Assembly: GCA_018907035.1 (NCBI GenBank)
Contig: JACCIC010000002.1
Location: forward strand, 2,113,001 to 2,177,000
DNA length: 64,000 bases
Direction: 5' to 3'
Source: Sycobia sp. Sy_11
Taxonomy: Eukaryota > Arthropoda > Insecta > Hymenoptera > Epichrysomallidae
Numbering within the stretch: the first letter of the stretch is position 1; each line of letters begins with the position of its first letter. Below are positions 50,848 through 62,780 of this stretch, piece after piece. The translations under genes were made by a program, and so were the position numbers. The notes under the pieces were generated by a model. It searched no databases. It was not told the origin of the DNA and saw nothing but the letters and a program-made list of their open reading frames with translations.

Positions 50848-51358
50848 CGCGTAATCAGTAGAACGGGTGGCTCGCGCTCCTCCTGGATTGGGATCTTCGT
50901 CGCCTCTCGTCGGCTGTCACGCACACACGCGAGCGCCTCGCTTAAGGCTGGGCTGCGATAGAGCCGCGCGATTGCAATATGAATATATATTATATGTGTG
51001 TGTGTGTGTGTGTATATATATGTATATACAGACACAAGATGCCTCGTCCTCTCCGTCGGGCCTCCTTAACCGCGTACGTGAAATGCGCGCACCGCACCGA
51101 TTGACCGAGCCGCGCGGGCGCACGGCTTCACCCCTCTCGCACCGCCTCTCGCGTTCTCGTTCTGCCCCTTGTCCCTGCGCGTACGCGGTTTTCGCTTCCT
51201 CGGCGGGCACTCAACCGAGACACGTACAGATATTGGGTTACTTCACCTTGCACGCATGTATGTATAGATTTTTTTTTTTTTTTTTTTTTTTTACTCTTTA
51301 TCTTACTTCGCGCGCACTTTTTCGGCCTCCCCGCGACGACGCGACGACGCGCTGCGCT

Positions 51359-51394
51359 ACGCTGCTGCTGCTGCTGCTGCTGCTGCCGCTGCTG
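51359..51394. repeat. (GCT)n trinucleotide tract
   Basis: About ten GCT units with one GCC interruption inside the promoter-like region. Confidence 0.85.
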
Positions 51395-51425
51395 TTCCGA
51401 GAGCCACACCACCACACGCACGGAA

Positions 51426-51427
<2 letters not shown>

Positions 51428-51461
<34 letters not shown>
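51428..51461. repeat. (TA)n microsatellite
   Basis: About 17 units within the promoter-like region. Confidence 0.96.
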
Positions 51462-51466
<5 letters not shown>

Positions 51467-51986
51467 TAATCGGGCGCGCTGCTGCTCTACCAACCCCGAC
51501 GCGAGGGTGAAATTTACACTGGCAGCGCGCGCATCGCCAGCACCGCCACCGCCACCCGCGCGGCTGAAGGGTGGGCTAGTCGGGGCGGGGGGAGGGCGAC
51601 GGAGCGAGGTTGGTGGGGGCGCAGGCGCGCGGGCGCGAAGGGGCCTCAGAGGGCGGGGAGGGAGGGGGGGGGGCATATCCGCAATAGCGGCATTCGTGCT
51701 CGCCGAGACGGAGCGGCTGTCGGTCTTGCGTATACTCCGGGCCAAGGGGGTGGCGCGGGCGGCAGGGAAGATGGCGCGCCTGCGCCACTCGCCTGTACGT
51801 GCATGCCAAGCACGCGCGCGCACACACAGGGGCGCGCGCACGCGCACCAACGCGCCCCTCGTACCGAGAGCGGCCCCCTCCGTCCCTCGGACGTGACCAA
51901 GGGTGGAGATCTATAGACCGTGGCTTCTCTTCCCCTTACACCCCCTCGCCACTTTCTCCCCACCCCTCTCTCTTTCTCACCTATAG

Positions 51987-52012
<26 letters not shown>
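51987..52012. repeat. (TA)n microsatellite
   Basis: About 13 units within the promoter-like region. Confidence 0.93.
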
Positions 52013-52019
<7 letters not shown>

Positions 52020-52165
52020 TATTTGTGTGTGTCTGGGTGTGGTTGTGTGTATTTCTTCGCACACGCGCGTAAGTGTATGTGACGAGGGGTGGGGGTGGAG
52101 TGGTCGAACTGCGTGCGGACGGTGCTCGATTTTCGCAAAACTCCTTAATCATTGCCTCTCCTTAT

Positions 52166-52172
<7 letters not shown>

Positions 52173-52201
<29 letters not shown>
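52173..52201. repeat. (TA)n microsatellite
   Basis: About 14 units within the promoter-like region. Confidence 0.95.
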
Positions 52202-52409
52202 TGCGTGCGCGCGCTCATAATGTGGCGTGGAGCTTCTGCAGGGACGCGTCGGGGAGCCGAAAGAGAAAGCTCGAGCCGAGCTCTTGCGGCTTAGCGAGCC
52301 TTAACTCGCGCCGTGGCTCAGCGAGCGACATTTTGCTTTGAGGGACGGCTGCCGTGCCGGCGTTCGCATTTCCGATATACGTAGACCGACGTCTCCGAGA
52401 TCTTGTTTT

Positions 52410-55230
52410 TCGATCCATTGTCGATTGCAAAGATGCTTTTATATACGATACGACGTGTCTCCCCTCCCACCTTTCTAGTGAAAAAAAGGTATCGACTTGG
52501 CCGATTTGCGCGAGCAAGTCCGACCGTTAGAACGTATAAGCTACTGCCTCGTTACTTACTCAAAACCCTTATTTCCGTTCCATCTACCCTTCGCTCTTTG
52601 CCCCCTTCCACCACCTATTTATCCATCTTTTTCTATTCCTTCAATATTGTATAAATTAAATTTATATCATTATCATTTTATATCTTTGATGGAAAACAGT
52701 ATTGATTCGAATATAATCAATTTCAAAATGCCTATATTAAAACCAGAATGTACTGAAGAAACGTTATCTGGATTTGTACGTTCTTTCTGATTTCTGTGAT
52801 TATTTGAAAGTAATACGCAGCAAGTTTCTAGAATTTTGAAATCCTAAACTTTGTACACGGCTTTTAAAGCAAACTCAAATATTTTACAAAATTGTCTATT
52901 TCAAAAACGCTTAAGCGTTTTCGAAAGATAGAATCGATAGAAGGTCGTTACATTTTACATCGTACGTACGATTCCAATCATATTTTTAACTAAAGCAAGA
53001 ATTATTTATCTGAAATTACACTTTTTTCAAACTATTTTCAGTGGCTTACGGATTTCGTAGCGGGTTCTATGTGACTGAATCTTTTTCTAACAGGAATTCT
53101 TTATTAAACATCTATACGTAAAAATTAGTTGGTTCTGAATCAGAAAATATTTTTGATATGTGTGAGCAAGAGCAAAAGATCGAATATCTCAAAAACATCT
53201 ACAAACACGGATACAATGTTTAGTCAATGAAAGGATTTTTATGAACCAAATTGGATAATCTTGCGCAATCTCTTTCGAGCTCCGTCATTATAGAATTTCA
53301 TCCTATAACATAACGCTTCGTCTTGCACGAGGCGAAAGGGGCTCTAGTCTCTCCAGAAGAATTTTCAACGCTGAATTGAAATTTTGTCAGAGTACTGCTG
53401 CGTAACCGTCGAAATTTTCTGATATTTCATATTTAATAGAGCAAAGATATGCGAGTAAGCTCGATGTATTCTAAAAGCTTAAGACTCGCACTCGAAGAAC
53501 GTACTCGGGATATATAGGACATGTCAAAAGTTAGAGATTAGTTTAATAACACTCCGGCGTCCATTATTGATTCGCGCAAGCCAAACTAGATATCCAGCAG
53601 GTTTAAGTAATGCCGTTAAGCCTGGAGGCGACCATTCCGGCATAATCATTTCCCCCATTCCATTAGTCTGTGACTCGTTGTATATAATCCATGGGGATAA
53701 TTTCGTTTGGGCCGTCCATTACATAAATTCATATATGTAGTTTTCGCTATGATTATTTGACTGACTAGTGCTTGTCCCATTTCCTCGTTAAAAGCCTATT
53801 TCTCCGTGGTCGTGCAGCTGCTGGATAAATTTCCGTTTGTCAAAGAGTTCAAATGAACGCTCAAAGTGGGATCAAAGGGGGGCTTCGCTCATGTATTTTC
53901 ACCCGTAGAATGCGAATCCGAAGACGGTTTTGTTGGTTAAACAGAATAGGACATCGTAGTAAACAATGCTGAATACTGGATAAATTATTTTCTAAAAATA
54001 TAGACCTTTTTCAGCAAAAAATATTCTGAAATTACATCCTTCAAAATTTTATACTCTGCTACAATACTTTCTCCTTTAAACTTAATTAATCATTTTGAAT
54101 AATATTAAGCCACAAAATGATTGCATAGCCAATGATTTTGAAGAGCAAGATTTATCCATTGTTGCATATGCAAATCGTGGGCTGAAGTTGTGTAGTCTAA
54201 TTGTTTTAGTCAAAAACAGCATAAAATAATTAACAATTACTTGAGCACGAAGTGTCGCGACTTGGTGTAAATCAGCAGAAGTACATCTGGACAATGGATA
54301 AAAATCTCCATCAGAAACCCATAAGTAAATTATCTAGTAAAAGAGTGTCCAAATGATCAATAAACGGATTGTTCAAGTTCCTATTAAAAAATAATTGCGA
54401 AAACTTAACGGAGAGCGAAAACAGTAAGCTAGCACATCCTTATGATGGTACTGAATACTTACGATTCAGATAATTTGGAAAATTGCAAAGAAATTTAAAA
54501 CACGCGTTTGTCAGATGAATGAAAACAACCATTAAACTATATCGACTTTAGAGTAAAAAATAATTTTCATCTAAAATCCAGGCGGGGGGCCTTATATTAT
54601 AACAGTGTCAGTGGTAAATCATCCTGTTCTTCCTCGGCCGAGCTATACCAAAGTACCGATATGTCACTGCAGATTTCTCGCGCAGCTCACTTCGTCACGC
54701 CCGATCATACCTGACACTAGTCTATGTTTTATGCAATTTTTATACGTATTCACAGACACACCCGCGCGCTCACAAGCACACACACATAACATTCGCCATT
54801 CGCGTTCGCTCACTTTTCTTATGTAGCTCGCTTACTCCCGCTCCCCTTCTCGCCGCCCTCTCATTTTTTTTAACGTTCATCCGAAGCGTTCGCAGCTCGC
54901 GCCTTTCTCAGATTGCGCGCGGCTCTAATCCTCCACCCTCTCGGCTCCGATGGCTATTTTTCTTCCGCCAACTGCCCCCCCCCCCACCGCTCCCCTTCCC
55001 ATCTCACATCGCTCCTGTTTCTTTAGAACCTGTAAAAGCCGACGTTCTTTAGCATTAGCCCGTTAATCGTTGTCTGGCTTTTTCGCGCCCCCGCCTCCCC
55101 CCAACCGTCTCTTTCACAGTTGTTCTGGATCATCGCATTTATTGTGGAGATCTTAAGGGAACTATATATTGAGAGAAAGAGAGAGAGAGAGACAGACAGA
55201 CAGAACACTTTATAACACCGAGATTTTCCC
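52410..55230. other. AT-rich, unassigned
   Basis: Moderately GC stretches at 53560-53720 and 54620-55110 hold no recognised gene. Confidence 0.5.
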
Positions 55231-55239
55231 GCGAATGGC

Positions 55240-55635
55240 TTGCCCGAGTGTTACTGTTTCCTCGTGAAACTGTGCGCTAACTGTACTAAACATGGATGTC
55301 GAAAGGTATCTGTTATCTCTGGTAAGACCAGGAATACACAGAACTCTGTGTATGAAAAACTAGAGACAGACGCCCATGAAAAAAAAATTGTTGATACCAA
55401 ACTTAAATATCAGAGATTAAATAATTTTATGAACTTACGTGTTCATATTGTCAACAAAATTTCATGATGTAAAGATTTTATTATCGACAAAGAAGAGGAC
55501 TATAAGGAAATTACGAATTTTTATAATTTAAAGACGTACAAAATTAAAGGTAAATTATTAGAGGAGCAATTGCATAATGTAAAACTACAGAATGAGAGAG
55601 ACCTTTATTTAGATATTATTCCATTTAGGAAATAA
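55240..55635 (+). pseudogene. Broken reading frame, possibly a retrocopy
   Basis: One frame stays open for about 130 codons apart from a single TGA at 55465-55467. It is rich in lysine and glutamate, with coiled-coil-like runs such as KEITNFYNLKTYKIKGK and EEQLHNVKLQNERDLY. There is no ATG at the beginning. About 215 nt after the final TAA, an A-rich tract (55850-55877) could be a poly(A) tail. That combination suggests a processed pseudogene or an old element. The family is not recognised and chance cannot be excluded. Confidence 0.25.
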
Positions 55636-57082
55636 TCAAAATTAGAGGATTAAAATCTTCTGATTTTGAAGAAAATACCAGGCACAGAAAAATGTTAAAA
55701 TCACGCCCCTTCTACCAATCATATCCACTTTCTATGTAGATCTGTGTAAGTTAAAGCCAAGAATTGTTCAATCGTTAAAAAACAAACCACCCCGAAAAGA
55801 AAATACACATTACCGTACAAAATCTACACTGAGTCATGGTGATTTTTCTAAAAAAAAAAAAAAAAAAAATAAAAAAACAACATAATCAACGAGAACGAAA
55901 ACACACATACGGACTTTCGTTAAATATGATCTTCGTTTAAATACGACTGGCAAGGTATAAAATAAGACGCGTCCGTCAATTCTATTTATAAAAACTGCGC
56001 GTTATTATTTTACTTGAAAAACGTGCTTATAAAGATTGTAGATGAAAAAAAAAAATGCTTTTATGTCAATTATGTCCAAACTTCGAGGGGTGATTTTTCA
56101 TCAACCTTACAGTTTAAATAAAGATACGATCTTCGTTCATGCTATTCCAGGTTTCTAGAAATAGTTATTTTTATAAAATTCCTTATAATGTAGCGAAACA
56201 ACGAGTTATTCGTTATTATTGATTCTTACTTTTTAGTCAGAAAGATCAGTAGATGTACAGTTGTTGGAGCTCAGTTTTTATTTAGATTAATTAAAGGAGT
56301 ATCGAGAAATCAATGTATCGTGTTGAGAACGATTTTCTCTTTTATTTTTTATTTTGTTGAAACAGCTCGAAAGCGTGCAGTTTTAGACAGTTCTGATCAT
56401 ATTTCTTCTTTGTTTTTTTTTTTAGAAAATGTTTAGATAAATTTGATGCAAATATAATAGATATTTATATACATTACATATTATACCCAATGGAATTGAG
56501 ATGTTCGAATCATTAAATAATAAAGTACCATCGTTTGAAAATGACAGATTTTTAATTTCTAAAACCTCTATCGAGTTAACGAATGCTCTTTTAAACCAGT
56601 TCAGTTTCAAAGTCCTTTGTCTTAGAGAACATTTTATCCAAACATTAAGTAATTGAGAATTTTAATTTGCGTCAATAATTCACATCGCTTCAAAGTTTTA
56701 CACAAATTTATCCGACGGTAGGGGAATGAAAAAGTTTTGAAAATTTCACGGCCATAAATTATAAGCAACATTTTCCAAACATTCTCATTTCCCCACCGTT
56801 TGACTATTTTGCTTGAAACTTCGCAGCAACGTACGATAAACGCGAATGAATCTGGCGCGATTAACGAAAATTTACAACGGCCTCAACTCTCTAAAATCCA
56901 GGAAGTGAAAATTGCACTTCTTAAAAAAGCGAATATGAAAAATTAATCGAATCACTTCCTAGAGATTCACTTTGCGCCAGCTTCGGTCAATCGGCGATTC
57001 AAAATGTTAGATTACGGTAAAGGGTGATTTGCATCATCCTTGAAGTAAAAGATGAGAGCAAATATGCGACGTCGCGCGTTTA

Positions 57083-57097
57083 CCACCAGGCGGCGAC
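57083..57097 (+). promoter_or_regulatory. CTCF-like motif
   Basis: CCACCAGGCGGCGAC agrees with 13 of 15 positions of the CTCF core, in otherwise AT-rich sequence. Confidence 0.38.
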
Positions 57098-58117
57098 ATA
57101 CTGCTTATCGTACGCACGCGTGTTCAAATGATGACTTCTGAGTAATATAACTATCCAGAGAATTATAGAATCTGTTTAATCCCAGCATTCCTTGAATTGG
57201 CATACCCTCGGACATATTAGTTGACGGCGTCTTTTTTTGCTGTTCCAGACGAACGATTAATGGGACGCTACTTTCAAAATTTGTCGGGGTACTTTTGTTA
57301 TGTTACAATCAATATAGCTATTTATCATACTAAGTTGTATATAAAGAAATAATAGTGTTTTTAATTATTCAAAAATTTGAAGATGAATTTCTATTTAGTT
57401 TTCTATAGAAACCTTTTGTTTCTTGCGAGAAAAAAAAAACTAACAGTATGATTCACACTTTAGGCAGTAATTTATTCAGTCCCGTCAAAGGAACGTTAAA
57501 ACAACTCTCTCAAAAAGTACTGATTCACTAGCTAGAAAACGATTCAATTTTGGCATTATGAAAGGTTGTGAAAAGTCACTCCTAGGGGGTGACCTTTCGC
57601 CCCCCCCCCAGGCTTTAGTGAGGAATGTCTCCCATAAAGTATTACTTAATACCGAATATCCTCCACTCGATCGGTATTTTAGAGCAGACTTGAAATTTCA
57701 CAATAATTAATTAAATATTTGCACATTGTTTTAATTTCTTTATTTCTTTACTTTTTTTCTTTTTCATCTGTGTATCACATTTATACAGATAAATATACAT
57801 ATACATCCTAAATATCTAACTCCTTCCTTTGCCGTCTTATTACGCGCGCCCCTCAGGCGAGTAGTACAGTCTCGTATTCCTCCGCTCCGTTCCATCGCTC
57901 TCCCCCCTCCCCCTCAAGTTCTCCTCCTCTACCAGCCGTTATTATGCCTCTCTCATGCCTCCTGCCGGCTCCTCCCTCCGTCCCCTCTTCCTTATTAGAT
58001 TTCGCTCATTCTTCGCGTCCCTTCGTGCGCGCTCGAAATTTCTCCCGCACTACCGCGATCGAATCCCCCCCCCCGACTGATGTGTCTGTATGTGTGGGTG
58101 GGTGTATATAGGTGTAC

Positions 58118-58143
58118 GTGTGTGTGTGTGTGTGTGTGTGTGT
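58118..58143. repeat. (GT)n microsatellite
   Basis: About 13 units with impure flanks. Confidence 0.95.
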
Positions 58144-58957
58144 ATGAGTGTGTGTATCGATTCTACCGATGCGGCTGTCCTTTTTGCGTGCGTACACACA
58201 GCTAGGAGAACAGGGAGCTGAATATTTCCGTTCCTTCTCCCGTCCTTTTCATTCTATTCTCTTGCGTGTCTTATATATATATATATACACGAGTCGATTA
58301 CTATTATCATTCAAATTAGAATGGAATTCGCGGTCTGTCTGAGGTCTATGAAGAATAAAAAAACAAATAAAGAAAAAAAAAAAGAAAAGACAGAAGAAAA
58401 AGAAGAGGCGACGCAGAGTGCGCGAGAAAAGACGGGAGAATTTCCTCCTTGCGGAAATGAAAATTTCGATTCGGGCGCAGAAGTGCGCGCGCGTCACGTT
58501 GTGTTGCCCTCCTCATATATTTCCGTTCGTCTGATGATGTATAAAAGCACCAGGAACTGCTGCTACACACAACTGCCTTCTATTGGCTCTCTGTTTCTCT
58601 CTCCATATACGTATAAGCGGTCTCTTAGAAAGTCGCCTACTCCGCCCCTCTCCCCCCCCCACCCCCAACGTCCCCTCATGATGAAGCGATCAAGGGGTCG
58701 CACGTGCGTCTCGCCTCTTGTATTTCTCGTACGATCGAAGCCCGAACGTTACTACTGGATAGCTACGGTTATACGCATGAATATTCGTATTCGTATGCGA
58801 TTAGTATTTTGAAATTCCTCTGATTTTTTGTAATAACAGGCGCCGTTCCTTAATTTGGACTCTGTGCGTAATGTCGTTAATATTTGACCTGAAAGTGAAA
58901 AGCCGCGCGTCAAAGAGTATCGTATCCTCTTTTAACCACGGCGTATACGTTTGTGGC

Positions 58958-58960
<3 letters not shown>

Positions 58961-59008
<48 letters not shown>
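58961..59008. repeat. (TA)n microsatellite
   Basis: About 24 units. Confidence 0.97.
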
Positions 59009-59011
<3 letters not shown>

Positions 59012-60790
59012 CACGAAAGAGTATTAAAATTCGCGCGGCTCGAAGTCCCTGCCACCCGGAAATTCTCCATAATTAAAAGAGCTCCTCAAAGAGGAGAGAA
59101 AAATGCGCTTAATTACAAAGTAAACATTATATAGGAATTGGATAAAGGTCCGTATGCAGAGAGAAAAAGAAAACGTTTCAAACAGCTTGATGAATATTAA
59201 GTAAAGGGGTGTATTAGTCAACAGTGAGGGAAAGTGAGACAGGCGCAGAGAGCGAGGTATCCCACTTAGCCCCGCCTCGCTTAACCCTGTTTCGGCACTA
59301 TTACACTATTACAGTTTAGTACGTAGTACGTAATATTACGTACATACGCCGGCGCGGATTGCTGCCCATTCAAAGTTTGTTTCATTTGGTGCCCGAATTC
59401 GCCGGAGCGTCGCATCTCCTTGTACGCCCGTTCTCTACAGATCCATTCTGTGTATCGTATACATTTTATTTGCGCACATATTAATTATACAGCCAAATAA
59501 AAAGTCCATGTTGCGTATAACGTCGACTGTTTAATTTGTTAAATTTCATTCGAAGGTGGCAAATGACAAGAATTATCATTGGTCAGATATTAAGAACAAT
59601 TTAAAAATACAATGAAAAGAACTTTTTTAAATTTCGCTCCCTGTCGCTTATCGATCGGCTCATTGGTAAGATGACAGATGACCTAATTTCAATGTGCAGA
59701 GATATAAGAAGCTTTCCATTACTTATAAGTTCTAAGCTTCTTTATTTTACCCGCGAGATTCGCGTTATTTTTAATTCAATCGAACGTTATATATCTATCC
59801 TACGTAACGTTGATTGAACTTACACAATATGTAACTAATCTAACAGTGAATAAATAATTGGTATTGGAGATACCCCCCCTCGCTCTCGCATTTATTATTG
59901 TATTTTCGGAGACAAGCTCACGATTAAAATATGATCGTCAAGTTTCTTGCCTCCGACACACAAGTATATAACTGCGTCGATTTTTTTGAATTTTCAAAAA
60001 TGAATTGCATCAGTGTCGATTACAATTGAGAAGCTAATTAGAATATTAACAAATTAAAATAACGAAATTTCGTTCTTACTCTGCCCAAGTGAATCTTTGA
60101 TAACGGTGTATCGGCAAGTCCAATACAATGTCGATATCTCATATTTGAAACTATTAATGTCGATACGTCTGAGATTATCGTCTATCTAAAATTGTCAATA
60201 TATTGGCCGTAAAATCTAAATATATATAACTATCGATTATTTCATGAAATAATAAACGTTAAAGACTTTCCACTACTAGATGATTACTTATACAGCCTGT
60301 TTGTCGAAATAATTTTGTATAAGATTAATGAATCATGTCATTTAAAAAAAAAATGAAACACTGCCTACAGACACTCAGTTGCTGTTCCTGTATTTCGTAC
60401 AATTCTTATGCTACACCTGCGTTAAGAAAGTAAACGGAAACCCCGAAAACTTCCCAACTATAATATTCCCGAATACACAACACGTCCAAAGTCCTTTATA
60501 ATAACACGCGGCTCCGACACCTTCAATCAATCACTTGTGATCGGCTTCCCGGAATACAGTAGAAATATCCACGTCGCGTCAGACACTTTTTCGTCTGGCG
60601 TAAGTATATCGATATATGTATCGTATAATAGGTAGAATTTTAATTTGATACGTATAACTTTCAATGATTACTCGTATAATTGTTTCGGAAATTTTTAACC
60701 GTTTTAACTTAATTAAATTTGACAGTTTCAATGTAAAGCAATCAATTATAGGAATAATAAATTTCTTGGTGTAAGGAAATCACGTTGCTG

Positions 60791-61200
60791 AACTTTGCCA
60801 AACAAAGCAAAATTGGCAAACTTATCGAAATCTATTGCTTAGCAAAATATGGCAAAATTTGGCAATTGTGATAACATTCAGTAACATTCGAGAAAGTCTG
60901 ACAATATTAAGTAAAACCTTGAAAGGCCGTAAATTTTTGCAAAATTTAAGATTTTAAAAAATTGACAATGAATGGTCAAAGCTCATTTCTACAATATATG
61001 AATCATTTTTTATAACTTATTTTTTTAATTCTTTTAAATTTTTGCCAAGCTCTTCTAGACTTTGCCAATCATCGACCAATTCTGCCAAATTTTAACAAAT
61101 GTAGCCAAGTTTCATAGTTAGACACTTTAAGACTTCAATCTCCTAAACGTTCTGTTTTATAAATAAATACATAATTATTTTTCAACAGTGTGGCAAAAAA
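60791..61200. repeat. Cluster of TTGGCAA/TTGCCAA words
   Basis: About nine copies of TGGCAA or its complement (allowing one change) occur here. TGGCAA forms predominate on the left half and TTGCCA forms on the right, making a loose inverted repeat. Confidence 0.4.
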
Positions 61201-61321
61201 ATTTTTTTTTTAAGTACTCTTTCATTGTAAAGAATTATCAATTGCCAGTCTCGCCAGCATCCGTAGCTGTAAAATTATTAAATGCATTCCGAAAATTGAG
61301 AGGGAAAAAAATCCAGAAAAT

Positions 61322-61402
61322 TCAGCAGGTTTCCGCCCGATCTTCGTCGTCTGGAGAGAGATCTTCCGGATTGTCGCTCATTTCCGATTTACCACCCCTT
61401 TC
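61322..61402 (-). CDS. Possible acidic C-terminal exon
   Basis: On the minus strand the pyrimidine-rich ACGTTTTTGTTCAAAG could be an acceptor, followed by 26 open codons and a TGA. The peptide reads ERGGKSE, MSDNPEDLSPDDEDRAETC (split here for length), strongly acidic, and unlike the low-complexity frames around it. The internal ATG also has a purine at -3, so a short independent frame is possible. The (CA)n repeat on the upstream side (61442-61568 as GT on plus) would lie in the intron. No polyadenylation hexamer was clearly seen downstream. No family is recognised. Confidence 0.22.
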   Translation of the reverse strand, partial: ERGGKSEMSDNPEDLSPDDEDRAETC

Positions 61403-61430
61403 CTTTGAACAAAAACGTTCACGTATATAA

Positions 61431-62779
<1,349 letters not shown>

Positions 62780-62780
<1 letters not shown>

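Larger units (their letters stand above)
50850..52400 (-). promoter_or_regulatory. CpG-rich promoter-like region upstream of the signal-peptide exon
   Basis: This block is much richer in G, C and CpG than its flanks and lies directly 5' of the start codon at 50804 on the minus strand. It includes a G-run cluster (51565-51672), a second (GCT)n tract (51359-51394), a poly-T tract (51270-51291) and three (TA)n tracts. No convincing TATA box or transcription start could be fixed. Its long reading frames on both strands are GC-driven and are not called as genes. Confidence 0.45.
55880..60790. other. Mostly AT-rich with one GC patch (57830-58760), unassigned
   Basis: The GC patch has C-runs, a (GT)n tract and overlapping open frames. 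One CTCF-like motif lies at 57083. Nothing else was recognised. Confidence 0.5.

Noticed and set aside
51128..51850. 240-codon minus-strand frame
   Set aside because: It crosses a (TA)n, a CAG and a poly-T tract and is rich in proline, arginine and alanine from composition. Overlapping frames on the other strand are equally open.
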